In this document: positions 26,798 through 37,577 of the stretch, in pieces | How positions within the stretch are numbered: the first letter of the stretch is position 1 | Layout: each line of letters begins with the position of its first letter | Source of the DNA: Plectrocnemia conspersa | Taxonomy: Eukaryota > Arthropoda > Insecta > Trichoptera > Polycentropodidae | Assembly (NCBI GenBank): GCA_009617715.1 | Contig: VTFK01000350.1 | Span: forward strand, 1-64,000 | Length of the DNA stretch: 64,000 nt | Direction: 5' to 3' | Translations under genes and position numbers: made by a program | Notes under the pieces: generated by a model | The model's database searches: none | The model's input: the letters and a program-made list of their open reading frames with translations, nothing else | What the model was told of the DNA's origin: nothing

Positions 26798-27259
26798 TTT
26801 GGCGGAGTCAAAACGTCAAGTGAACACAAACGCACGTGCGAAGATAGCTTGTGTTTGGTCTTAACTCTTTTTGGCTCGTTACTTTGAGTCATCTTCTTTT
26901 TCATTTTACTTATGGTAACATTTTTAAACAATATTTCATTCAACGAATGAGATATTTTACAAGATATTTCTAAAATAAATAATTTGTTACAATATGTTTT
27001 TTTAATTACTCGGTCCTCTTGTATTCTACGTTGTTGTTGTATGTTGTTTTTATTTGAACCATTTGCTATTTATTCTGACCCTGAATAATATAATTATGAC
27101 CAGGCTGTTAATAAAATTGTGACCCAGATATTATTTTTATTCTGACCATTTAATTTTAATTTGAACTATCATATTAATAGTTCGATGTTACGAGTGAGTG
27201 TTTTAAGGTTATGTTAAACGGTGGCATGCGATGGCGTTTTAGTTGTCAAAATTGTCAAC
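26798..27259. promoter_or_regulatory. Shared divergent promoter region of SNU13 and NOL11
   Basis: 462 bp separate the two start codons, so both 5' UTRs and promoters must lie here. It contains a periodic TGACC array (27055-27167). No canonical TATA box stands out among the AT-rich bases. Confidence 0.6.
27055..27167 (+). promoter_or_regulatory. Periodic TGACC array (six copies, ~21 bp spacing)
   Basis: TGAACC at 27055, TGACC at 27076, 27097, 27120 and 27143, and TGAACT at 27162, all on the plus strand. Spacings are 21, 21, 23, 23 and 19 bp, about two helical turns. The spacer DNA is AT-rich and only loosely alike, so this is either a degraded minisatellite or phased protein sites. Confidence 0.55.
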
Positions 27260-29247
27260 ATGGTCCAATTACGTTCATATTTTTCTTTATGCGCTCTGAC
27301 GGCTCCTAGAGGTGCTCTAGGAGTCTCTGTAGATGCTCGACCTGGAGTGTGTCTACTTACATTGTCTAAAAATGTAGTTATGAGATATCAGGTATTGTTA
27401 ATACATATATGAAAAGTCGAAACTTGATAAAAAAATATAATAAACACATTTATTTGTAGTTTTCAGATCAGAAACAGATTAGCGGTTGGACATCGAGAGA
27501 TTCTTTAACAGCTCCGGTTGTTTTCGATACCAATGAAGATTCATACGTTGGAGTTTTCAACGAGAACATTCTGAAACTATGGGAAGAAAACACTAAAGCT
27601 TTAGATAAATTGAAAAAAATCAAAGTAATATTAAATATTATCAATTTAAGATATCAATGAAAGATTATATATTACGATTTATTATTGTTTCAGCTCGGTC
27701 GTTCTATTTTTAAACTGGTCAAAGACGACGAAGGCAAAACGGTTTTAGTTTTCAAAGATGGAAGCTGCGCTTCGTTGACATACAGCATATACGCTAAAAA
27801 GAATTTAGAAGCAGCTACATTCTTGAACGAAAACGAGACTATTATCGACGCCGCCGTATTTGAATACGACGAGTACAAGTATCTATGTTTGATAACGAAA
27901 TTGAAAGACGTTTATAGTGTAATCATCGGTGACTTGAACCTTGACATCGATACTCTAATGATCGAAACCGTGAAAAGAGTTGAAATTAAACGCCAAGAAT
28001 TCCCAAAAGGCAAAGTGATCGGTTTATGTTTATCTTCTAACGTAGAAGCTCCTCAAGTTTTTGTTTTGTGTAAGCGTTTAATTTTTGCTATTTTTGTTAT
28101 TTTTAATGATCGATTATTTATGTATTTTTTATTTGTTATAGGGTCGGATGGTAGATTATTTTCGTTGAAACTGAGACAATTCGTTCAAGATTCGGGCGAT
28201 ATTGAAGATCAAGCTTTTAAATTGACCGGTCAAGTCCCGTGGTTAAGTTTCGACGTTGAAGTCAATATGGTGTGGATGGGAGAGAATCACTTGGCGCTCT
28301 ACGGAGCCGACGTCGCTCAAGAGGGAGCGGTGCTCGTCGTGTTCAACGTAGTCTTGGGAGAAGGAGCTTGTAGATATCCTTTGAAATTTTTCTCTCTCGG
28401 TGCTCGCGTGTGGTGCTTACCTGAAACGTTAGTATTGGAAGCTAATCAACATATAGCGGTTCTACCGTTTTCGCTGTCTTCGCATCGGAACATGCTATCG
28501 TTGTTGGGCTCGAATAAAAAAAATGTGATGCTAGAAGGGATCACGATTGCAGATTGGGGAGAAGGAGGGATTCCATTAAAATCCGACGATATTTGGAGCG
28601 ATTTGATTAAAAACGGAGTTCCCGAGAGAGATATTATTTCACAATACTTACCGACGCTTTTAGAGAACGACGATATAGCTGGAGTTAAAAAATCTTTTAA
28701 GAAATTCAAAGATATACCTGAAAACTTGATAGTGTCGATGTTATCGTATGTGGTTAAAAAAGTAAGATTAGAAATGACGACCGATTCTACAGATTGTTTG
28801 ACTGTATTTAGAAAAAATTCAAAATTAAAGAGTCTATTATACATGATTTTAGATTTATCGTACATAGATAATATTATCGTTCCATATTTGAAAAACAAAC
28901 TCGATATAGACGACATGATTATTTTGTTGAAATATATTAACTACTTTTTAATCGACACTTGTTCGGAAACCAACGGATCGATAAAAACTGAAGCGAAGAT
29001 TATTAAATGGGGATCAGTATTAATAGATTCACACTTTCAAGAATTGTTATTGTTAAAAGATAAAGAAAAGTTCGAAGCTGTAGCTGCTCTAAAATGTACT
29101 TTAGATGAATTAATAGAGAACGTAAACTACGTCGGATCCGTTTTACCCATTATAGAATCGATGTGTTACGAAAAAGTCGATAATAAAGACGAAAATGTAT
29201 TATATCGAAGCGCTTTGTATTATATCGAAGATGTAAAATTATTTTGA
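27260..29247 (+). CDS. Nol11: Nucleolar protein 11 homologue (UTPA/t-UTP component)
   Basis: NOL11 joins the t-UTP part of the small-subunit processome, supporting Pol I transcription and early 18S pre-rRNA processing. Exons 27260-27391, 27460-27624, 27694-28069 and 28142-29247 give 592 aa (human 719). The N-terminal half reads as a beta-propeller: FSDQKQISGW and PVVFDTNEDSYVGVFNENIL match the family, as do ILKLWEE and SDGRLFSLKL. The C-terminal half is helical and Lys/Asp-rich with little conserved sequence. The start is the ATG at 27260; upstream in-frame codons lack an ATG. Intron 3 is 72 bp, a multiple of three and stop-free, so the frame reads through it; splicing gives VLWSDGRL, the family-like form. 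AATAAA lies at 29255-29260, only 8 bases after the stop. Confidence 0.8.
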
Positions 29248-29290
29248 ATCAAAAAATAAAAAATACATTTATTATTAAAAATATTGAATT

Positions 29291-30592
29291 TTATTTATTA
29301 GCTGTTCTGGCGAATTGTACTACCATGGGTTTATCTTTAATTATAAAACCGTTGGTCTCGTTAAGAGCTCTTTGTGAAATTTCAACACTCGGTAGTGTAA
29401 CGAAAGCTTGTCCTTTCATTCGTCCTTCCTGCATCACACGAATGTCAAATATCTTCGCCTCTTCTTGATTATCGGTTGTAACGTATCGCTGATATATACC
29501 TTCGATATCCTTAACGGTTATAGACTTTGCCAAATTCTTGATGTACAATCTCAACGACGGTGTTCCGGGAGTATAATTTTTAAACACCGGAAGAATCTTC
29601 ATATCCTGGATAGATACTTTATTCGTTAGAAGTTCTTTCGTTGATATTGCATTATCTGATTCGGAAATCTCAGTTTCAACTTGGGTTAGCTCTTCTTTTA
29701 CTTCTGGAATAACCATTTTTCCAATAAATCCTACTACTTCAGCTTCCTTTTTATTTAAATTAGGTTCCGAGATAGCAACGTTTATTTCAATCTTTTTAGC
29801 TTTCACAACGGTAGCATTTTCGAACATTTCTTCAGTACTCAATATTTTCGATTTGGATTGTTGCATTCCGATCGATTTCAACTGCGACTTGATTTTTTTA
29901 TTTATTTTTGACAATTTTGATTTTCGCTTTATAGGTTTCGCTATTGGGACAGGAGCGTCAATCTGCGAATCTTCTTCAGTGGAAATTTCAGATTCTTGCG
30001 ACGACAAGTCATTTTTTGATTTTGTACTATTCGTTGCGTTGTATCCGACATCTTCCAAACATTTTTCTATAAATCTCTTCGTATCTTCGCACAAATCTGT
30101 AAAAGGCGGATCCAAACCCATCTTATTCATTAAATGCAGTGTTTGTACATAAAACTGTACATCCTTCGCTAGTGAATATATAATATTGAATAAAATGCCG
30201 GATGTCGCTTTAGGATATTCGTAACGCATATTAGGCGGTGGCGGTTGATGAAAATTTACAGATGGATTTATCCCGTTTAACTGATTGATAAAATCCTTTA
30301 CAAACTGGCCTTTAGTTCGATCTGTATTCGTCGTTACGTCTTCAATTACTCTACAATTAGTACTATTTTCACGAGCGTATTCCACAGTTAAACGTTTTCC
30401 TAACACTTCCATTTGGTGCAGACGATACAACGCACTCTCTGCAGCTTCTTCCGATACGAACGATGCGAACGCCGTGTGACTTTTGGGATTAATAAACCAA
30501 ACTTTTTGCGCTCCAAAATATTTCAGGAAATGTACTCTTTCAGAAGCGTCTAATTCGCCACAAAGGTGGCGAATTATTAGATTGCGCGACAT
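29291..30592 (-). CDS. Rnpc3: RNPC3 / U11-U12 65K protein of the minor spliceosome
   Basis: RNA-binding protein that bridges U11-59K and U12 snRNA in the U11/U12 di-snRNP, needed for recognition of U12-type introns. Single exon, 433 aa (human 517). An N-terminal RRM (residues about 2-78: NLIIRHLCGEL as RNP2-like, HTAFASFVSEEAAESALYRL as RNP1-like region) binds 59K in known members. A Ser/Glu/Lys-rich linker with PPPPN follows. The C-terminal RRM (about 345-430: LRLYIKNLAKSITVKDIEGI, GQAFVTLPSVEISQRAL, PMVVQFAR) is the U12 stem-loop binder. The ATG is the first in frame, in the context RNLIIRHL. The gene ends tail to tail with NOL11, 43 bp apart; a reverse-strand AATAAA overlaps its own stop. 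No introns were seen in the coding region. Confidence 0.92.
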   Translation of the reverse strand: MSRNLIIRHLCGELDASERVHFLKYFGAQKVWFINPKSHTAFASFVSEEAAESALYRLHQMEVLGKRLTVEYARENSTNCRVIEDVTTNTDRTKGQFVKDFINQLNGINPSVNFHQPPPPNMRYEYPKATSGILFNIIYSLAKDVQFYVQTLHLMNKMGLDPPFTDLCEDTKRFIEKCLEDVGYNATNSTKSKNDLSSQESEISTEEDSQIDAPVPIAKPIKRKSKLSKINKKIKSQLKSIGMQQSKSKILSTEEMFENATVVKAKKIEINVAISEPNLNKKEAEVVGFIGKMVIPEVKEELTQVETEISESDNAISTKELLTNKVSIQDMKILPVFKNYTPGTPSLRLYIKNLAKSITVKDIEGIYQRYVTTDNQEEAKIFDIRVMQEGRMKGQAFVTLPSVEISQRALNETNGFIIKDKPMVVQFARTANK

Positions 30593-31913
30593 ATTGATTA
30601 GTCGATATTATAAGCTTCTGAGCATATTAATATAGCTTGTGTTATTATATTAACGAAGGTTATGTAGTTACGTTTGAAACATCTGTCAAAAATGTTTGCC
30701 AGTGGTCAATTAAAATGGTGCAAAAAATAAATTTGATTAATTGTTACTGACGTTATTTAAGTCAAATGCTGGTGTGTTTATTAAATCGATTAAATTTGAT
30801 CAAACTAAGTATCTTCTTGATATCAATTATTTTTATGTAAGTAGTCTAAGCTAAAAGTCTAAACAATTGGTATGGTCGTTAATTCACCGATAGTGCGATT
30901 CCAAGTAATGTAATCGAGCAGGTCTCTAAAAAGGTTATGTAACGAATTCAAAATACATTTATTAATATATGAAATACACAATAAATAAAATTTCAATTAA
31001 ATAGTTCAACATCTTGATACTTCAATATTAAAAATAAAATTAATTGCACATCATGTCATTTAACTAGACTATGCAAACGAGAAAAAATCATCGGTACTTG
31101 TTTAGAATGACAAGACTCCATGAATAAATTTCTGCAACGAATCTACTTAAAATAAAGCTTATAAAAATTGGCAACAACTTTTTCTTACATAAATGTGTAT
31201 CGAATCGTTTTCAATTTCCAATATAAAAATAATACATTTTAGAACTATATATTATATAGCGACTAAGAAATGTTTACATGATTGAATCTTAATAAATTTA
31301 TTCCTTGGTAAAAACATTGCTAACAAAAGTTATATACGTTAAATTAATTTTAACAAAATGTGAGTTCCGGCACCTCTTCTCTTATAAAAAAGCACCGAGT
31401 AATAATAACTACAAACAGTGATATGTTAGCTAAACATTCAAATTAAATAGATGGTTGTGAATATGAACTAGGATGGCAAAAAGGCAAAAATATTTTTATT
31501 TTTGCCATCCTAGTTTTGTATTAAAAGCGCAGAATATTTCTGCTAGTATTTAAAGTATAATTGAATAATTGATTAATTTAAAATTAAACGAATGACAATA
31601 TTTTAATGCGTCATTCATAGCGGGCCATAAAATAAGGCGTTAAGGCCTCCGCCTAATAATAGAAAATCATGATTAATGGCGTGTTATGGCTGACTGTGTT
31701 TGTTTATTTTTCGTATACGATTATTGTCATTACCGGCCTTCGCGAATAAGTTTATAAAGTTGCGAGGGCTCCTCTGCGACGTTTCGCGCTCGGTCCGATC
31801 GCGTCTAGAACGTTCGAGCGCCAGATCTGTCAAAGGGCACGTGCTGTCAGATTGAATGTTTACTTCCGTCTATGACATCTTTCGCAAGCAGTGAGCGCGT
31901 ACCCAACTCCGCC
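30593..31913. other. Divergent intergenic region, RNPC3 to OSER1
   Basis: AT-rich up to about 31730, then GC- and CpG-rich to the OSER1 start. A local inverted repeat around 31470-31515 (AGGATGGCAAAA / TTTTTGCCATCCT) is a small hairpin. No gene. Confidence 0.55.
31735..31913 (+). promoter_or_regulatory. OSER1 promoter/5' UTR with E-box and forkhead-type motif
   Basis: CpG-rich segment with CACGTG at 31838-31843, a GAACGTTC block (31808-31815, heat-shock-element-like) and TGTTTAC at 31857-31863, the reverse complement of the FOXO/DAF-16 core GTAAACA. OSER1 is reported as a FOXO target in other animals. Motif matches only. Confidence 0.4.
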
Positions 31914-32516
31914 ATGTCCACGGAAGACGACGGCCTGTCCAAGAAGCTGGAGCGGCTCGAGATCGCTGCCGTCAGACCCGCGGCCTCGGGATGCCGCGAA
32001 GAGAACCCCTTCAGGACGGGGCGCCAAAACCGTCGACAAAACCGTCGCCCCCAGCGTCCCGTCAAGACGACTGTTGCCTTCAAGGGGAAGACCGCCCTGG
32101 ATAAGTCGACCATCTCGCACGCAATCTACTGCAACTCCCCCGTCAGCGCAGAGTTCAAAGAACACGAGACTTCCTCTCCTTCGTCGAAAGTGAAAATGTG
32201 CAAGCTTAAGGAAGCGAAAGCGGACACTCTGCACCGCAACGTCCACTCGCTCATATACGACTGTAGCCGATTGAGAATATCGGGCGAGGCGAATCAAACA
32301 AATAGTAGTCACAATAGTCGAAGCCGTTCGAAAAACTCTCCGAGAGAGTGCGACGAGAACAGCAACGACAAAGCCAAAAGCGACACCCCCTCTTGTTCTC
32401 AGCAAGCTCTAAATCCGCCGTGTGATATTACCATAGACGAATTAGCCAGCTATTTCGAAACGTTTGTACATATTCCTAGAAAAATGACTTCCATGGCCGA
32501 GATGATGTATACGTAA
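31914..32516 (+). CDS. Oser1: OSER1-like oxidative stress-responsive serine-rich protein
   Basis: OSER1 is a small, mostly disordered protein induced by oxidative stress. Single exon, 200 aa from the ATG at 31914 (214 aa from 31872). I prefer 31914: MSTEDDGLSKKLERLEIAAV resembles the family N-terminus, and the duplicated fragment at 36391 begins conserving here. The C-terminal block DITIDELASYFETF and IPRKMTSMAEMMYT is the family signature, with MAEMMYT at the very end. The middle is Ser/Arg/Lys/Asn-rich and low complexity (SRSRSKNSPRECDENSND). AATAAA at 32868-32873 likely ends the message. The 3' UTR and beyond are copied at 37215-37400. GC-rich at the 5' end. Antisense frames here are shadows. 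Confidence 0.85.
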   Translation: MSTEDDGLSKKLERLEIAAVRPAASGCREENPFRTGRQNRRQNRRPQRPVKTTVAFKGKTALDKSTISHAIYCNSPVSAEFKEHETSSPSSKVKMCKLKEAKADTLHRNVHSLIYDCSRLRISGEANQTNSSHNSRSRSKNSPRECDENSNDKAKSDTPSCSQQALNPPCDITIDELASYFETFVHIPRKMTSMAEMMYT

Positions 32517-33011
32517 TAACATTTTCCTTTTTTTGTGTGTTTCGTATTTATTTTTAAATTATTCATATATTCGTGCTTTTTTTATTTGTATACTACTTAT
32601 ACTTTCTAGAATAATTAAATGGAAAAATTTTCATTCAGTGAGATATTTTTAAATTATCCAAAATTTACTCTTATAACTGTAATTATATTTTAAATGTTTG
32701 TTTTATAATCGAGTTTCTAGAAAAATTCTGCATTATTATACATTAATATCATCTACTAAGTGATCCATGTTTACTAACGTAGGTTTATGTTCCAAACACG
32801 TTGTCTTATCTATGTAAATTAAACTATATTATCATATAATACGCATCGTTTAATTTGTTTTTATCTCAATAAAGGTATAAAACATTATAATTCGATTGTT
32901 TTTATTTATAAATCATTCGCAAACAACGTATTAATATAATACATTAAACTATAATATTTTAATTTATCTTATATTGTTGATGGTTGATCAAATTCAAATG
33001 CCATAATACAT
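32517..33011 (+). other. OSER1 3' UTR and convergent gap to lipase 1
   Basis: AT-rich 3' UTR with AATAAA at 32868-32873. The stretch 32740-32990 is duplicated at 37215-37500, including the same AATAAA context. Confidence 0.65.
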
Positions 33012-35820
33012 TTAATCAAACGCCTTGATTAATTTCATGACCCTGTTGTAAACGAGGGTTTTCGCATCGATTCCCCACATGAAATCAAAGTGATTGAATT
33101 TCTTCATCGGCACTTTGTACAAGCCGACCAAAAAGCTGATCTCTTTACTCAGCTGTTCGACGTCGGTTGGTGACGACATCCAGTCGTTTTCGCTATAATG
33201 AAGGACGACGGGCGCCGTTACTGATTTCAAATTATACTTAGGCGGTGTAAAAGATCCGTATTCTGCCAAATTGCCCAGCAAGTGGTCGTATTTTCTGAAT
33301 TTTTTAGACATGTGCTCCTGACCATAATGCACCATTTGTCTGCTGGACGAGCCGGCGGGCGTGTGACTCATATATAACGGCAACATAGTCTGAAATATAA
33401 GTTTCATTTAATAAATATTTCTGTGGTTATGCTATAAAAGTTAATAGCTTGATTTTGATGATAGTTATCTTTACCGATATTACTACGAACTTCTAATATA
33501 AGAGTGCTGATTAAAGTGTATTCAAACGAATTTTGGTCAATAGGAGGGCGCAAAAACAATTATCAATTTTTAGAAGTCAAAAATCCACGTTAAAAGTAAT
33601 AAAATCGTGATGGCGTCGGAACGATTTTATTGCTTTTGACGTGGATTTTTGACTTCTGAGAAGGAATAATTGTTTTTTGCGCTCTCTTATTGGGAAAAGT
33701 TCACTTTAGATAAGTCATTCGATTATTACGTATTGTAAGTTATAATATTGTTATAAAATCTTATTATGAACGCTAGATAACCGAGCTTTTGCACTGCGAC
33801 GGCACGATTTTATTGCTTTTGTTGTGGACTAAACAAGGTCTCCCTTAAATTTGCCCAGAATAATGCATGTCATTTATTAAAATACTATGAATCTTAATGA
33901 AATGGAAATATTTAAAAAACGACCACTGACTGACTAACTCTTGCCCCCTGGAAAAAGATGAAATGACACGCCCCTGCTGCTCGAAAAAAATGAATTATGT
34001 ATCATATTTCAAAGTGCTTACACTATTTAATTGATCTGGATCGAATCCACACAGTAAAAATAGTACGTTGCTGCAAACCGGAGCCATAATTGAACCTTCG
34101 CTGCAGAGTAAGTGAGCAGCCAGTGTCATAAATGCATTGTTCGGCAAAAATTCATCGGCACCTATCAACGAAGCTGCTCCCTGCGGTTATTATAATATTT
34201 CATTATATTCGTATATAAATAATATTTCTTTATTATAGATGATCATACCGCAATAGTATTCGACATTGGCGCCAGCATTCTGACGAGCGGACTCGTCAAA
34301 TGTCCCATGTATGCCACAGGAGCCAAAGCGTGCATGGATTTGATTTTTTTATTGTAATCTTTGCGATTTGTCGTCATAACGAAGAAAGTCGTCGTTCCTT
34401 GAGAGTGACCAACATAGTGCAGTGCGGGCTTGTCGATCTTTTTAAGAATATAGTCAATCATTGCTGGTAAGTCGTATTGACCAATTTCGTTCCAGCTGAA
34501 CTTCCAATATTTAGACTTGTTCGGATTCAGTGAGACATGTCTGCGTGAGTAAGTGTTTCCGCGAGCGTTTCCCATCCATACGTCGAAGCCTTGATCGGCC
34601 ATGATATACCCTGAAACGGAAACGCATTTCAAACATTTTTTGTCAAATTAGTAAATATTATAATTTCATAAATGCTCCGAAATAATGCAATCGTGCTAAT
34701 GATTTGTGCAGTAAGCATGGTTATATATGTGTAATTTTCTCCGGTTTGGACCGCACAAAGAGGTTCAGTTCCTGCCAAAAAGTACAACAGGTGATACACA
34801 AGAAGTTGCACACTAAATCAAAAGATTTTTTTTGGATATCTATCACTTTTCATTTTAAACTATCGCACATAGAAAATAATAAAATTTATATTATACTTTC
34901 TTATTCTATAAATACAATAATACAATAGCAATATACATTATATTTTCCATTATTACTCTTTGTTGATATTTCTATGGCTACAATACTAGTTTTATTTTAA
35001 TTGCCTTGAGGGCAAAGCCACAATGTTAATGTTGATCGTGAGATAACAACCAGTAACATCATAGAAACAAACAAATTCTATCAAGTAAGACCAGGACCAA
35101 ATGCTGACCATTTATTAGTTGTTTTTATATTTGTCAGTTTGATGTAATTTTTCATGGACTATATACTTTCGGAAATATACTCTAAAATGATTTTTTTATC
35201 TAATTTGTGGAAATAATCGTATGGATGCACATTTCTTTATATTAGCGTTTATTTCATTTTCAGACACGAGAAAAAATAATCTAATTAAAGATATTTAATA
35301 TAAAAATATTAATGTTGAGCATTAATTTCAATTATAAAGAAAAAATATCAAGTTATTTGAAATTACGAAAATTTTAATACAAGATATATAAAATTCTATA
35401 ACTTACCTAATGCGCTTTCAGGTCCATTTATAATCCAATCTGTAGATGAACTGAGTATGCCGTGCATCAAAAAGACTGGTATACGTTTTGTGTTATTGTT
35501 GTGTTTTCCGTATGGAATGCGATGAACGGTGAGTAGATAATTGTCTTCTGTTCTAACTTCGTGCGTTTCCACAGGATAGCCATATTTTTTAATTAATCCT
35601 GGCTAAAAATCACGTACACATTTAATTAAATTATTATAATTATTATACCACTAAATAATATTACAAATTAACATACCGCGTCCAACAAAGAGTCTTCGAT
35701 GATATTACTGCTGAATCTACTAAGAATTTCAGGCGACAACGATGAGAGGTACGCTTCGCCATTTGGAGATTTACCTCCATATACCGTGGCAAATAAAGCC
35801 AAAAAAATGAGAATTCTCAT
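33012..35820 (-). CDS. Acid lipase 1 (lysosomal/gastric lipase family)
   Basis: Secreted or lysosomal alpha/beta-hydrolase of the acid lipase family (LIPA, gastric lipase, insect lipase 3), hydrolysing acylglycerols or sterol esters. Exons (minus): 35820-35677, 35602-35407, 34610-34249, 34180-34022, 33389-33012; 412 aa. A signal peptide lies at 1-16 (MRILIFLALFATVYGG). The family start KKYGYPVETHEVRTEDNYLL follows, then the oxyanion loop LMHGILSSSTDWIING, and nucleophile Ser183 in GHSQG. Asp356 (ENDWM) and His387 (FNHFDFMWGID) are the likely rest of the triad. Intron 4 carries a foldback transposon. Its nearest relative is lipase 2, with identical exon lengths. Probable digestive or fat-body role is inference. 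Confidence 0.93.
33460..33990. mobile_element. Foldback-type element in lipase 1 intron 4
   Basis: Inverted arms about 33535-33615 and 33625-33705: AGGGCGCAAAAACAATTATC, AGAAGTCAAAAATCCACGTT and complements. Flanking sequence TACGAACTTCTAATATAAGA and the part reading TAATGCATGTCATTTATTAA recur at 38.0-38.5, 45.2-46.6 and 59.9-60.5 kb. Confidence 0.65.
34611..35406 (-). other. Intron 2 of lipase 1
   Basis: 796 bp, AT-rich. The 34629-34811 frame is also present in lipase 2 (39170-39352), but only because the whole intron is duplicated; it shows no splice or family support. Confidence 0.6.
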
Positions 35821-36375
35821 TTTTTGTTTTCTTTTTCACTGCTCAGAGTTAACTTAAGACTTATCTTTGAAGATTGATTCTTTATATATATGTCGAAATG
35901 CGAAATTATATGATAATGATAGATTATTCGTGCAAAACATGTATCTGTATATCTGTATGATTTTTTTAATTAAATTTTATACTTATGAGTCATCTTCAAT
36001 TTGGGATTATATATAAGAATAGTGTATGTCAAATGTTGTGCGAATAAAATCAGAATGATACACAAAAATAGTTTGCATGATAAATATTGCTATATTTCTA
36101 TTATATAAATGTACTGTACACAATATCAATGCTGAGATTATACGTGCTTTAAAATTCATATCATATTTACTAAAATGTACTACCAACTTGGCTTAGATTA
36201 ATAGATATGAATGAGTTCAACTATTTTATTAGCTAAAAATTATAACTCTTTTGAAGAAAATTGATAATTGTTTTATTTATGATTACATTTATAAGCATTT
36301 AATAATTATAATTATTGATAATTACTGGATTTTAATTTTGAGTATGTGTTATTTTTATTATATTCTTCTTCTAGC

Positions 36376-36420
36376 TTACCCAGCTTCGCCATGTCCACGA
36401 AAGACAACGGTCTGTCCAAT
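36376..36420 (+). pseudogene. Truncated second copy of OSER1 (5' fragment)
   Basis: Matches 31898-31942 of OSER1 with a few changes: CGCCATGTCCACG then AAGAC, ACGG, CTGTCCAA. The sequence then switches to an RTE reverse transcriptase relic; OSER1 similarity resumes only in the 3' UTR at about 37215. It has lost nearly all coding sequence. Confidence 0.75.
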
Positions 36421-37140
36421 GAGAAATGTCAAATGCCAAGTGAGAGTACAAAATGACCTATCAAAACCTTTGCGAACACTCAACAGCCTACGATAAGGCG
36501 ATGCTCTAGCGTGAAATTTGTTCAACATTGCCCTAAAAAAAATAATCCGAGATACTAAGCTGGATAGAACTGGCAGTGTGTATAGTAAATCGATACAAAT
36601 CTTCGCCTGCGCTGATGACATAGATATAGTGGCGAGATCAAAACAGGCATAAATAGAAGCCTTTAACGCCATTGAATCATCAGCCAAGAAAATAGGGTTG
36701 AAGTTCAATGAAATAAAAACAAAATACATTTTGGATATGCCTAGTTTGAGGAGCCAGTATCCTGAAAATCTCGAAATTAACGAGTTCACTTTTGAGTGTG
36801 TCAGTGATTTTATATACCTCGGAACCCTGTTAACAGCTACAAATGATGTCAGCAAGGAGATCAAGAGACAAGTAGTGTCAGAAAATAAATGCTATTTCTG
36901 CCTAATTAAACAAATCAAATCGCGGACATTACGCTTTACAAAACGCTAATCAGATCAGTTCTGACATACGGGTCAGAGAGCTGGACACTTACGAGGGCTG
37001 ACGAAAGGCTGATTGACATACTCGAGAGGAAAGATCTACAACCTCTTCTAAAAAGAGAGTGTCTCCACCTACATTAGAGTTAGAAGACTCCAGGAAGGAA
37101 GTTGGAAGAAAAATATGATTGTAACCGGTGAATGTTTGGT
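36421..37140 (+). mobile_element. RTE-type non-LTR reverse transcriptase relic
   Basis: Successive frames read KCQVRVQNDLSKPL, ...GDALA, then FACADDIDIVARSKQA (the RT catalytic YADD box mutated to CADD), GLKFNEIKTKYI, FIYLGTLLTATNDVSKEIKR and LIRSVLTYGSESWTLT. This order is typical of RTE-type RT domains. Stops and frameshifts make it dead. Confidence 0.8.
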
Positions 37141-37577
37141 TTATATGAAGATTAAAAAATGGGATAACGAATCTAACCTAATCGATGAACGGTTGATGAT
37201 GCTCTTTGTTCAACCTTGATCATCTAAGATAAGTGATCCACGTTAACTAACGTAGGTTTATGTTCGAAACACATTGTCTTATGTATGTAAATTAAACTAT
37301 ATTATCGTAACTAAATTCTTTGTATTCGCACATTGTATTATACACATCGTTTAATTTGTTTTTATCTCAATAAAGGTATAAAACATTATATTTCAATTGT
37401 TTTAATTTGTAAATCACAAATGTTACAAACTCGCAATCAACGTATTAATATAATACATTAAACTATTTTAATTTATCTTATATTGTTAATGGTTGATCAA
37501 ATCCAAATGCCATTAATTATGAATACATATCAAACCTATAATTATTCCAACAAAATAAATGACAAAATATAATACAA

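Larger units (their letters stand above)
35821..37577. other. Lipase 1 upstream region, tandem-duplication junction and lipase 2 downstream region
   Basis: Holds the lipase 1 promoter (35821-36374), the junction near 36375, the OSER1 fragment, the RTE relic, and the duplicated OSER1 3' UTR (37215-37400). Confidence 0.6.

Noticed and set aside
36251..36496. Frame covering the OSER1-like fragment, possibly an alternative exon
   Set aside because: A few OSER1 bases fused to RTE sequence; the frame continues into a dead reverse transcriptase.
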